Below are positions 45,164 to 54,900 of a stretch of 64,000 nucleotides of DNA, piece by piece. Numbering within the stretch: the first letter of the stretch is position 1; the number at the start of each line of letters is the position of its first letter. The notes beneath the pieces are model-generated. The model saw nothing but the letters and a program-made list of their open reading frames with translations, searched no databases and was not told where the DNA came from. The stretch is from Pithys albifrons albifrons (lineage: Eukaryota; Chordata; Aves; Passeriformes; Thamnophilidae), in NCBI RefSeq assembly GCF_047495875.1, contig NC_092497.1:34107375-34171374 (forward strand). Reading direction: 5' to 3'. Both the position numbers and the translations under genes were made by a program.

Positions 45164-47236
45164 ATGTTGCTTGATGTATTCATGTGGATGGTGTATCTGG
45201 GCCTGTTCATATTTCGACACATGGGGAACCATGTGCCTGTTTTGATGCTCTCTTTAATACCAGGGAGAAGGATCAAAATTGCTTTATTAATATACTATGT
45301 TTATGTTGTCATAACATCAGAAGCAATGAATTTCATTGTGAATGTATATTCAGTCTGGTCTGCCTGTCCTGGTTTGGGTTGTTACCTCTGGGGTCTCATT
45401 AAAAATAGCACCCAGACTGTGGGGAAAACAGGCGGAGATGGTTACTTCCACCTTTTCACCTCTGCTACAACAATCATTGAAAATATTGAGCTTCCTTTTG
45501 ATGTTAGGGACAGCATAATCTTGCTGTTAGTGTTGCTTTGTCTCCTCTGTACTGTATACACCATGTTTAGGGTCAGAACTGGGCTCTCTAAGGAGACTTG
45601 CTGGAGGCCTGCCCTGGGAGCGGATGATGTTGAGTGGCACGGGAAGTGGGAAGATATGGGCCAGTATTTGGAGACCTTCTCTCCTCAAATGATCTGGAAA
45701 TTCACCCCGGAACAACTGCAGGACCCTGCCAAAATGCTAAGCTATGTGAAAGGAAGATGCTCTGGTAGTCCCAGAGATGTGCAGCTCACAGCAACCTGCT
45801 GGGCCCTGGCCACTGCCTACCGCACACTGCTTGGTGTGGTACAGCATCATCAGGAGGAGGAGAAAAGGAGCAAATCCACAGGCACCATGTCCACCCAAAC
45901 CACGGCTGAGCCAGAGAGGAAGAGAGATACATCAACTAGCGCCATGTCCACCCAGACCATGACTGAGCCAGAGAGGAAGAGAGATACATCAACTAGCGCC
46001 ATGTCCACCCAGACCATGACTGAGCCAGAGAGGAAGAGAGATACATCAACTAGCGCCATGTCCACCCAGACCATGACTGAGCCAGAGAGGAAGAGAGATA
46101 CATCAACCAGCGCCATGTCCACACAAACCATGGAGGAGCCAGAAGGACAACAGAAACCGATAGCAGTTGCCCCTGTCCAGAAAAGAAAATCAAAGACCAA
46201 ATCAGTTCGTATAGTGCATGACGAGGAAGAGTCAGGACCTTCATCTCAAGCAGAAGAAATGGAGCCAGAAATAATCACCCGGTCCCTATCCCTGGGAGAG
46301 CTGCGTGAGCTCCGGAGAGAGTTCACACGACAGGCAAATGAGTCCATCTTGACCTGGCTACTTCGAATCTGGGATGCTGCAGCCAATGATACCATTCTAG
46401 ATGGGAGTGAGGCAAGGCAGCTGGGATCCCTGTCTCGAGATGTTGTCATTGATCAGGGCATTGGAAAGAGACAGGAAACTCTCAGCCTCTGGCGGCGACT
46501 GTTGTCAAGCGTGAGGGAGAGATATCTTTCTAAGGAGGACCTCCACATACAGCAAGGACAGTGGAACACGATGGAACAAGGTATCCGGTGCTTAAGGGAA
46601 TTAGCCGTACTGGAGATAATCTTTTCAGAGGATGAGAGATTCCCTAAAAGTCCAGATGGTGTCCAGTGCACATCCCAGATGTGGTTAAAATTTGCACGAC
46701 TTGGGCCAGAAATGTATTCTCGCTACCTTGCAACATTGCAGTGGAGAGAGGGAGAAGACAAGGTGGGTGCACTGGTCAGCAAACTCAGGATTTATGAAGA
46801 CACTGTCACTGCTCCATTACGAGCCCATGTCTCAGCTGTGGAAACAAAACTGGCTGAACTGGAAGAGAAGATTAAGGAAGGACTCTTCCATATCTCTCCA
46901 GAACAAACAAGAGTCTCCGCCATCAGAAGCAGGCGTCTTCCAGCTAAGGAGAAAGGGTACACTCCACGCGGCAATCTGTGGTTTTACCTCCATGAGCATG
47001 GAGAAGATATGAGGAAGTGGGATGGGAAACCCACCTCTTCCTTAGCAGCTCGGGTACGTGAATTGCAAAGAGGCACAACTAACACAGGGAATTCTTCAAG
47101 GTTGAAGGCTGCTCCGGTCTCTCATGGGCAAGGCTCCAGACAGTATAGGAATGATGATGTTATGCCCGATCCTCTTGAAGGAACCTCCCGGTCATATTCA
47201 CAGGGAGAGCGCAGTGAATACCATGACCAGAACTAG
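45164..47236 (+). CDS. gag: ERV-B Gag, 690 aa, multi-pass N-terminus and 19-aa repeats
   Basis: Gag forms the particle. The first ATG in the frame is at 45164 (ACCATGT context); the frame upstream to 45080 has no ATG. From that start, hydrophobic helices lie at about 1-18, 36-65 and 116-135. A C-x4-C pair (68, 73), CYLWG and the NST glycosylation site (81-83) lie between helices 2 and 3, matching ERV-A. Residues about 238-330 hold five 19-residue repeats around STSAMSTQTMTEPERKRD. A basic QKRKSKTK patch follows, then the conserved core (LTWLLRIWDA, LSLWRRLLSSVRERY) and a C-terminal HGEDMRKWDGKPT block. There is no zinc knuckle and no N-terminal glycine for myristoylation. It ends at a UAG (47234-47236) with pol in the same frame. 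No break is seen. Confidence 0.88.
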   Translation: MLLDVFMWMVYLGLFIFRHMGNHVPVLMLSLIPGRRIKIALLIYYVYVVITSEAMNFIVNVYSVWSACPGLGCYLWGLIKNSTQTVGKTGGDGYFHLFTSATTIIENIELPFDVRDSIILLLVLLCLLCTVYTMFRVRTGLSKETCWRPALGADDVEWHGKWEDMGQYLETFSPQMIWKFTPEQLQDPAKMLSYVKGRCSGSPRDVQLTATCWALATAYRTLLGVVQHHQEEEKRSKSTGTMSTQTTAEPERKRDTSTSAMSTQTMTEPERKRDTSTSAMSTQTMTEPERKRDTSTSAMSTQTMTEPERKRDTSTSAMSTQTMEEPEGQQKPIAVAPVQKRKSKTKSVRIVHDEEESGPSSQAEEMEPEIITRSLSLGELRELRREFTRQANESILTWLLRIWDAAANDTILDGSEARQLGSLSRDVVIDQGIGKRQETLSLWRRLLSSVRERYLSKEDLHIQQGQWNTMEQGIRCLRELAVLEIIFSEDERFPKSPDGVQCTSQMWLKFARLGPEMYSRYLATLQWREGEDKVGALVSKLRIYEDTVTAPLRAHVSAVETKLAELEEKIKEGLFHISPEQTRVSAIRSRRLPAKEKGYTPRGNLWFYLHEHGEDMRKWDGKPTSSLAARVRELQRGTTNTGNSSRLKAAPVSHGQGSRQYRNDDVMPDPLEGTSRSYSQGERSEYHDQN
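45875..46152 (+). repeat. 57-bp tandem repeats inside ERV-B gag
   Basis: Five in-frame 57-bp units. The middle three are essentially identical (around ACTAGCGCCATGTCCACCCA); the first and last are variants. They encode the 19-residue acidic/serine-threonine repeat of Gag. ERV-A has a different, shorter linker here. Confidence 0.93.
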
Positions 47237-47264
47237 GGGGGCCCTGCCTCTAGCCAGGTAGAGG
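47234..47264 (+). promoter_or_regulatory. ERV-B gag-pol UAG readthrough site with stem-loop
   Basis: UAG at 47234-47236, 8-nt spacer GGGGGCCC, then CCTCTA-GCCAGG-TAGAGG (6-bp stem, 47247-47264). The loop GCCAGG is exactly complementary to CCTGGC at 47306-47311, allowing a pseudoknot. The gag frame runs on into pol without another stop. Confidence 0.65.
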
Positions 47265-50200
47265 AGAGGGACAATCGGGTTTATTGGACTGTGTGGATTC
47301 GGTGGCCTGGCTCATCAGACCCACAGAAATACAAAGCTTTAGTGGACACTGGTGCACAATGCACGTTGATGCCATCAGGATACGTCGGGGCAGAATCCAT
47401 CTCTATTTCTGGGGTAACAGGGGGATCCCAACAGCTGACTGTACTGGAAGCTGAAGTCAGCTTGACTGGGAAGGAATGGCATAGACACCCCATTGTGACT
47501 GGTCCAGAAGCCCCATGTATCCTTGGCATAGACTACCTGAGGAATGGATATTTCAAAGACCCAAAGGGACTGCGTTGGGCCTTTGGCATAGCTGCTGTGG
47601 AGACAGAGGAAATCGGACAGCTGAGCACCTTGCCTGGCCTCTCAGAGGACCCTTCTGCTGTAGGACTGCTGAAAGTTGAAGAACAATTGGTACCGCTGGC
47701 CACAGCCACAGTGCACCGTCGGCAATACCGCACTGACCGAGACTCTGTGACCCCCATACACAAGATGATTCGTGAGCTGGAGAGCCAAGGGGTGGTCAGC
47801 AAGACTCACTCACCCTTTAATAGCCCCATATGGCCAGTACGAAAGTCCAGTGGAGAGTGGAGGCTGACGGTGGATTACCGTGGTCTCAATGAGGTCACAC
47901 CCCCCCTGAGTGCCGCTGTGCCGGACATGCTGGAGCTTCAGTATGAGCTGGAGTCCAAGGCAGCCAAGTGGTATGCCACCATCGACATTGTCAATGCCTT
48001 TTTCTCCATTCCGTTGGCAGCAGAGTGCAGGCCGCAGTTCGCTTTCACCTGGAAGGGGGTGCAGTACACCTGGAATCGACTGCCCCAGGGGTGGAAACAC
48101 AGTCCCACCATTTGCCATGGACTGATCCAGACTGCATTGGAAAAGGGTGAGGCTCCAGAACATCTACAGTACATCGATGACATCATTGTATGGGGGAACA
48201 CAGCAGGGGAGGTTTATGAGAAAGGAAAGAAGATAATCCAGATTCTCCTAAGAGCTGGTTTTGCCATTAAACAAAGTAAGGTCAAGGGACCTGCTCAGGA
48301 AATTCAGTTCCTAGGAGTGAAGTGGCAAGACGGGCGTCGTCAGATTCCAACAGAGGTGATCAACAAAATAGCAGCTATGTCCCCACCGACCAGCAAGAAG
48401 GAAACTCAGGCTTTCCTAGGCGCCGTGGGCTTTTGGAGGATGCATATCCCTGAGTACAGTCAGATTGCAAGCCCTCTCTACCTTGTGACACGGAAGAAAA
48501 ATGATTTCCAGTGGGGCCCTGAACAACAACAAGCCTTTGAGCAGATTAAACAGGAGATTACCCATGCAGTAGCCCTTGGGCCAGTCAGGACAGGACAGGA
48601 TGTGAAGAATGTGCTCTACACTGCAGCCGGGGAGAATGGCCCATCCTGGAGCCTCTGGCAGAAAGTACCTGGGGAGACTCGAGGACGACCGCTGGGATTC
48701 TGGAGCCGGGGATACAAAGGATCTGAGGCCAGCTACACCCCAACTGAGAAAGAGATCCTGGCAGCGTATGAAGGAGTTCGAGCTGCCTCAGAAGTGATTG
48801 GCACTGAGGCACAGCTCATCCTGGCACCCCGACTACCAGTGTTGGGCTGGATGTTCAAAGGAAAAGCTCCTTCTACCCATCACGCCACTGATGCCACATG
48901 GAGTAAGTGGATTGCTCTGATCACGCAGCGAACCCAGATAGGGAATCCTAATCGCCCTGGGATTTTGGAAATCATCACCAACTGGCCGGAAGGTGAGAGT
49001 TTCGGATTGTCCTCTGAAGAAGAAGAGGAGCAGGTGACACGAGCTGAGGAGGCCCCACCATATAACCAGCTACCAGAAGAGGAGAAGCGATATGCTCTCT
49101 TCACAGATGGCTCCTGCCGCATTGTAGGGACAAGCCGGAAATGGAAAGCAGCTGTATGGAGTCCTACACGTCGAGTTGCAGAAGCGACTGAAGGACAAGG
49201 TGGATCAAGTCAGGTTGCAGAGCTGAAAGCTGTTCAGCTGGCTTTGGATATCGCCGAACGAGAGAAGTGGCCAAGACTCTACCTTTACACTGACTCGTGG
49301 ATGGTGGCCAATGCTCTGTGGGGATGGCTGGAGCGTTGGAGAAAGGCCGGCTGGCAGCGCAAAGGGAAACCCATCTGGGCGGCTGAGATGTGGCAGGACA
49401 TCGCTGCCCGGGTAGAGAAGCTGAGTGTGAAGGTCCGTCACGTAGATGCTCATGTACCCAAGAGCCGGGCTAATGAGGAGCATCGTAACAACGAGCAGGT
49501 GGATCGAGCTGCCAGGATTGAAGTCTCTCAGGTAGATCTGGATTGGCAGCATAAAGGTGAATTGTTTCTAGCCCGATGGGCCCATGATGCTTCTGGTCAT
49601 CAAGGCAGAGATGCAACATACAGATGGGCTCGTGACCGAGGGGTGGATCTAACCATGGACAGTGTCTCACAGGTTATCCATGACTGTGACACATGTGCTG
49701 CCATCAAGCAGGCCAAGCGGGTGAAGCCTCTATGGTATGGTGGACGGTGGTCGAAATACAGGTATGGGGAAACCTGGCAAGTTGACTACATCACACTTCC
49801 CCAAACACGCCAAGGCAAGCGCTACGTGCTGACCATGGTAGAGGCAACCACTGGATGGCTGGAGACATACCCCGTATCTCACGCCACTGCCCGGAATACC
49901 ATCCTGGGCCTTGAGAAACAAGTCCTGTGGAGACACGGCACACCAGAAAGAATAGAGTCTGACAACGGCACCCACTTCAAGAACAGCCTCATAGACACCT
50001 GGGCCAGAGAGCACGGCATTGAGTGGGTGTATCATATCCCCTACCATGCTCCAGCTGCCGGGAAAGTTGAGCGATGTAATGGACTGCTGAAAACAACCTT
50101 GAAGGCGTTGGGTGGGGGAACTTTCAAACACTGGGAGCTGCATTTGGCAAAGGCCACCTGGTTGGTCAACACCCGGGGCTCCATCAATCGAGCTGGCCCT

Positions 50201-50431
50201 GCCCAATCAGAACTCTTGAATACTGTAGATGGAGATAAAGTCCCTGTGGTCCATATGAGAGGTATGTTAGGAAAGACTGTTTGGGTTAGTCCCACCTCAA
50301 ACAAAGGCAAACCCATCCGAGGGATTGTCTTTGCTCAAGGACCTGGTTGCACTTGGTGGGTAATGCAAAAAGATGGAGAAACACGTTGTGTACCACAAGG
50401 GGACCTAATTTTGAGCGAGAAGAGTTTGTAA
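47237..50431 (+). CDS. pol: ERV-B Pol: protease, RT, RNase H, integrase (by UAG readthrough)
   Basis: 1064 codons open behind the gag UAG; no internal start is needed if the stop is read through. Residue numbers here count from the GTG at 47291. Protease DTG at 19-21 and ILGID at 77-81. Reverse transcriptase Asp232 (TIDIVNAFF), LPQGWKHSPTICHG at 264-277, and the catalytic YIDD at 294-297. RNase H Asp606, Glu644, Asp668, Asp738. Integrase zinc site His765, His770, Cys799, Cys802, and catalytic Asp832, Asp891, Glu927 with exactly 35 residues between the last two. A tryptophan-rich C-terminal domain follows (TWWVMQ). No dUTPase or env is visible. RT style and the 5-bp duplication suggest class III (ERVL-like). 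No break is seen. Confidence 0.93.
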   Translation, partial: GGPASSQVEERDNRVYWTVWIRWPGSSDPQKYKALVDTGAQCTLMPSGYVGAESISISGVTGGSQQLTVLEAEVSLTGKEWHRHPIVTGPEAPCILGIDYLRNGYFKDPKGLRWAFGIAAVETEEIGQLSTLPGLSEDPSAVGLLKVEEQLVPLATATVHRRQYRTDRDSVTPIHKMIRELESQGVVSKTHSPFNSPIWPVRKSSGEWRLTVDYRGLNEVTPPLSAAVPDMLELQYELESKAAKWYATIDIVNAFFSIPLAAECRPQFAFTWKGVQYTWNRLPQGWKHSPTICHGLIQTALEKGEAPEHLQYIDDIIVWGNTAGEVYEKGKKIIQILLRAGFAIKQSKVKGPAQEIQFLGVKWQDGRRQIPTEVINKIAAMSPPTSKKETQAFLGAVGFWRMHIPEYSQIASPLYLVTRKKNDFQWGPEQQQAFEQIKQEITHAVALGPVRTGQDVKNVLYTAAGENGPSWSLWQKVPGETRGRPLGFWSRGYKGSEASYTPTEKEILAAYEGVRAASEVIGTEAQLILAPRLPVLGWMFKGKAPSTHHATDATWSKWIALITQRTQIGNPNRPGILEIITNWPEGESFGLSSEEEEEQVTRAEEAPPYNQLPEEEKRYALFTDGSCRIVGTSRKWKAAVWSPTRRVAEATEGQGGSSQVAELKAVQLALDIAEREKWPRLYLYTDSWMVANALWGWLERWRKAGWQRKGKPIWAAEMWQDIAARVEKLSVKVRHVDAHVPKSRANEEHRNNEQVDRAARIEVSQVDLDWQHKGELFLARWAHDASGHQGRDATYRWARDRGVDLTMDSVSQVIHDCDTCAAIKQAKRVKPLWYGGRWSKYRYGETWQVDYITLPQTRQGKRYVLTMVEATTGWLETYPVSHATARNTILGLEKQVLWRHGTPERIESDNGTHFKNSLIDTWAREHGIEWVYHIPYHAPAAGKVERCNGLLKTTLKALGGGTFKHWELHLAKATWLVNTRGSINRAGPAQSELLNTVDGDKVPVVHMRGMLGKTVWVSPTSNKGKPIRGIVFAQGPGCTWWVMQKDGETRCVPQGDLILSEKSL

Positions 50432-50499
50432 TGTTTCATTGTATACATGTGTATATATATGTATAGGTAAAAAGGGGGTTAATTTGGGAATGACTAGAT

Positions 50500-50522
50500 G
50501 GAGTGGAATAAGGGGTGGATAA
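50500..50522 (+). promoter_or_regulatory. ERV-B polypurine tract
   Basis: A purine-rich run GGAGTGGAATAAGGGGTGGATAA abuts the 3' LTR in part. AGGGGTGGATAATGT is shared exactly with ERV-A although the LTRs differ. A second tract, AAAAAGGGGG, lies near 50468-50477. Confidence 0.65.
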
Positions 50523-51149
50523 TGTCCTAGTTCAGCTGGAGGGACCAGCTAACCCTGTGTGGTGGTGATCAAACCTGTGTATTCCACCCCCTCTATTCAT
50601 TCCCCAAGGACAATGGGCCATTAGCAGCAGCTGCCCAGGGAGCCATTATCACTTCACACCCAGCCTGAGGGGGGCGGAGCTGCTAATGGGCCATCAACAG
50701 CTCAACAACCCCTGGCTCCCAGAGTTAATCACCCATTGTGTGAGTCCCCGCCCAGGGGGAGGGACTGAGTGCTCCCTGAGGGTACATAAGTGGTGGGTAA
50801 GAAGACCTCAGGACCTTCTCGTCGGATCCAGAGCAGCAGCAGGACCTCGACAGCAGGAGATCACCGCTCTCGCCCAGACCACAGCCCTCGCCTGCACCAA
50901 CAGGTTTTTCTTTTCCTTTTGCTCTGGACTTGGGGGAGCCACAGGGGTCTCAGCACAAGGGCAAACAAACCCCCTTGGGTTTGTGCCCCAGGACACTGGG
51001 TTATACTGCTGGGGTATTGTGAGTTGAAAGCAATTTCCCTTGTGTATCAGTGTTGTTATTGTAATATTATTATTAAATTTTAGCTCTGACTTATAATCTC
51101 TCTCGTGGTGAGTTCATTTCCCCTGCTGGTTCACCTTCAAACCAGCACA
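50523..51149 (+). repeat. ERV-B 3' LTR
   Basis: 627 bp, with three substitutions against the 5' copy. It carries the same TATA-like box and an ATTAAA signal for RNA 3' end formation. Confidence 0.97.
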
Positions 51150-51154
51150 CTTAG

Positions 51155-51855
51155 CTTGTCCTTGACCTTCCTGAACTGATGATATAACCTTTCATAAAGC
51201 CATTGATCTAACAGATCTCTCTGGTTTCTTTCATTTTCTGTAAAATATTTGTTTTAGCACAAGCATTTGTTTTAGTTCCAGCACACACTTCTTTTAATTT
51301 TACTCACATTTCAGGTTGCTGTTTTCTGGAGATTGCGGACTTTAGTTTTTTTCTTGATACTTCAAAGATTTCTACACAGAGGCCACAGATGAAAATACAG
51401 AAAGAAAAATTAAGATTTAAGGAAACTGCTTTAATCTGCTACCTTCCTTGTTTTGTTCCTGCTTCTAGCTATTACATTTTAGTTTACCTTTGATAGAATC
51501 AATAGTCAGAAGTTGTTCTCATATCAGTGCTACTATAGTATATCCAACTGCCTCTTCACTGTATCATTAAAATATGTTTTTAACAGTTTGGTTTAAATTA
51601 TATTCTTTTATGGTGAACTGTAATTAGCACTGACTAAGATTTGAGTAATTTGCAAGTGTTTCAGAAGGGTAGGTTTATTTCTTCAATCTTTGTGCAGATG
51701 GTGCAACAGATGCTTCTAAACTTGGAATTCTACTTTGATGTTTTCTACATATGTAGTTAAATATGTAAGCAGCTTTGTTTTGTTTTTTTTTTGTGCTTGC
51801 CTTGTGTTAGGGAAAGACATTGATGTATACAGGCAAAGTGAAAGCTGTTTTATGT
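51155..51855. other. No gene seen
   Basis: Unique AT-rich sequence between ERV-B and the SINE. No supportable feature. Confidence 0.5.
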
Positions 51856-51995
51856 TCACATTAGCTCAGTTGGTTAAAACTTGGTTGTAATAATGTCATG
51901 GGTTCAATCCCCTGTATGGGCCACTGACTTAAGAGTTGGACTCGATGATCCTTGTGGGTCCCTTCCAACTCAGAGTAGTTTGTGATTCTGCGAAT
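51856..51995 (+). mobile_element. tRNA-Ile-headed SINE with CR1 tail (TguSINE1-like)
   Basis: The head has an RNA polymerase III A box (TTAGCTCAGTTGG, 51861-51873) and a perfect B box (GGTTCAATCCC, 51901-51911) in a tRNA-Ile-like frame ending CCCTGTATGGGCCA. It is followed by a CR1 3' tail (GTTGGACTCGATGATCC, GGGTCCCTTCCAACTC, TGTGATTCTGCGA). The tail lets CR1 enzymes copy it. Chimeras of this build are known from zebra finch. Head substitutions mark it as a SINE copy, not a tRNA gene. Confidence 0.85.
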
Positions 51996-54900
51996 AAACT
52001 ATTTTCCCTGCTACTTTACATCTTACTAACAGCATAAATTGATGCAGCTTGACTAAGACAGCAGTGGAAGTTTGAATGCCATGGCAAAATATTCCAGGAA
52101 CACTTTGAAAACAGTTTTCCAAGGTTTTCTTCTGAGTTTGATACAGCAGACTGTTTTTCACTCACTGAACAGGTTCCCCGTAATGTGATTTTCTGCATCT
52201 GATGTGATGTTAGAGCTCAGACTGGAATTGCAAATTCCAAATATGTTTCAATTTGTTCACTTTCATAAATGACTAATTCTGGTAAATATAGTTCAATTCT
52301 GAACATCTTGTAGGTTGGATAAAACTTATTTAGTAGATCAGGATGGTTCCATGTAGGTGTTACGGTACCTGTGTTGACAGGTGGGACTTCCCACATGTAT
52401 CCTTTGTGCTGGAGGAGGTGGCACCTGTCAGCAGTCTGGCAGAGATCCATCTGCTGTCGGTACCCTAGCCAGTGGGATAGCACAACTCCAAACCATGTGC
52501 ACAAATACATTCACTTTAAAATACTTTATTTAGTTAAAATCACCATTGTTCAGCCTGTAAAAACACAGGTTGTGCCACTGAAATTGAAGATTGCTTACAC
52601 ACTTAAATATAAGTTTGGGCATTTATAAATTTGTGTAAGTTTAGAACTAACCACTTTTTTCCTATTTTTCATTTTGTTATTTCGTTAGTTTTTTATGGCT
52701 AGAATGTGACCCTTCACAATTTACCCCTCTACATGTAGAACAAACTCAACAAGGAAGTGTAGGGAAAAGTATACAGAATGCCTTGGTATCCTGTGTGAGC
52801 ATCATTGACTAGGGTACAAGGGTGCTCCTTTGTTGCTTTAAGAGAAAGCATAGATGGAAATCAAGGGAGATGACAGTCTAAAGAGCACAGAAGTAAAGGA
52901 ATTTGTGGTGAATGACCATGAAACTGGAGACAAGTATTTAGCAAATGGGAGCAGAGAGAGTAGTCATAAGGTCAAAGCTGATGATGAAAAAAACCCAAAC
53001 CAAACAAAACAGTAAACTGAACAATATTTCAGACATAATGAATCCAAAATGTCAGTCATTAACTAAATCTCTTTTTCTTGTTTTTCTGATGCTTTGGTAA
53101 ATTGTCTGGTGTTACCTGTAAGGTGTTCTTAAACCAGATTATGAGACAAATGGATGTTTTTATTATTACCAGATCATTTCTGATTTGACTAGACAATAAA
53201 CTAGAGTATGCAGAGGACAACAGTTTTGTTTGATGAAACTCTACCTTTTGTATTCAAGTAAGAAATTCCAAGGTATTAAATGGTCACTGAAAGATCTTTA
53301 ATTTTCCTGTTAGATGACATTTGTAGAATTTATATCAAACATTATCAGTATGTAGGTAAAGAAAAATACTATCAAAAAAATAGAGATGAATTTTTTTTTA
53401 TTCTTTCTTCTTTTTTTTTCTTTTTTAGTTAGGTATTTTTTTGTTTGTTTGTTCTCTTTTGGTGTGGGTTATTTGATTGTTGTTGGTTTATTTTTCTCCA
53501 TGTTTTCTCCAGCCCAATGCTTTGGACATGTTGCAGATGTTGTACGTAGTTTTGAAAATGAAGTCATCTCATTTAAAAAAAAATATTTGCAATTACAGAA
53601 ATGGATATGTGTTTCACATGTTGGCATAAGTTTGCATATGTATGTATGCAATTCTGACTAGAATGACTAAGAAAAACATTGGTCTAATGATGTTAGGTAT
53701 TTAAATATTGCATGCAAGTGTTCATGCACGTAGCTTGCTTTTTAAACTGGCAATTTAACTTGTGTTTCTTTTTCTCAGATGATATTTGACGTTACATAGC
53801 CAAAAGCTTTGATGTTTACACTAAATATTATTATAAGAAAAAATATAATTTAAGAATTGAAATTTGTCAGAAATGACATTCTCTTTCCTTTGTGCTTTCT
53901 CTTGTAAAGAAAGAATGCTGCCTCGCATTGCCATTAAATTATTTGCTGAAAGAACACATATCTTCAGAATTTCCCTGTTACACTGAAATCGGAATGTAAA
54001 GAAGGTGAAGGGGAAAGTCACTTGAAATAAAATAAAGCACTGAAATGAGTTTGTAAGTGTTTCTGAATGGAATAAATCATCAGAATAAATACATGTAAAA
54101 TTAATAACAGCTATTAAGGAAAAATATAAGATACACAAATCTAAAGAAGAACTTGTAGCAAGTTGTTCCAACAAATGAGCAAACTTTAATGTTTCATACC
54201 TACACATGTTATTAGTTCTGTTGACTTATGCAAAGTAAACCTAAATTCGTTTTAAGGGCATATATAATTAAATTGTGAGACTAACAGTAACTGACAGTGT
54301 ATTAGACAATTCAGGTATCAGAACACATAAAAACTACAAAGTAAAGTGAATATTGTGAAGAATATTTCTAGCTTTGCAGTAAAGATAAAACCTAAATTGT
54401 TGCCAGAAAAACACAACAGTAATAGCATTGGCCAGAAACTTCAAAGAATAAAGGTAAAAAAAATGAAACATGTTGCAGTATATTTTATATAATACTGTAT
54501 CCCCAGTACTTAAAGTGGATTTTTAAACTGCAGTGCTTGAGATAATATATTTTTTACAATATAATTTTAAGTAACCTATTTTTTTGTCTGTCAGAGAACT
54601 AATAATATTTAACTTTGTAAAAGTGTAAGATAATCTACCTTTTTGCACTCTATGTAATCCCACTGAAATTGAGAACATGGTGTGTTGAATTTATTCTACT
54701 GTACAGAGCAGCAACTCTTTACAAATATTTTAAATTACAGCAATGGTTGAGACATGAACACTCAGCAAAAGTATGTTTTATGTCCAGGAAGACTAGTTAC
54801 AGATAATAATGTTTATTTCTGGCTAGCACTACTTATTTTAGCACTGAATAAAGAATCTTTATGGCCAAGAGAAGCAGAAATTGAAATTTAACTTTTACCT

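Larger units (their letters stand above)
44449..51149 (+). mobile_element. ERV-B: near-intact env-less ERVL-type provirus, plus strand
   Basis: A complete 6701-bp provirus. The two 627-bp LTRs differ at only three positions (44725/50799, 44857/50931, 45004/51078). An exact 5-bp duplication CTTAG lies at 44444-44448 and 51150-51154. Between them: a perfect 18-nt tRNA-Lys1,2 primer binding site, open gag, a single UAG, fully open pol in the same frame, 91 bases, and the 3' LTR. There is no env. Every protease, RT, RNase H and integrase catalytic residue is present. Its gag-pol is close to ERV-A, but its LTRs are unrelated to those of ERV-A. On sequence alone this could still encode a working retrotransposon; activity is inference. 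Confidence 0.95.

Noticed and set aside
45875..46152. Regular repeats that could suggest a CRISPR-like array
   Set aside because: They are contiguous 57-bp coding repeats without spacers, in frame within gag, in a bird genome.
47291..47293. Independent GTG start for ERV-B pol
   Set aside because: The frame is open back to the gag UAG, and the same layout exists in ERV-A. Readthrough explains it better than a non-AUG start.
50432..50522. A hidden env gene in ERV-B (and the equivalent in ERV-A)
   Set aside because: Only 91 bases (about 100 in ERV-A) separate pol from the 3' LTR, and nothing Env-like is present elsewhere in either element.
51856..51930. tRNA-Ile gene
   Set aside because: Although the A and B boxes are good, the acceptor and anticodon arms are eroded and a CR1 tail is fused. 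It is a SINE.
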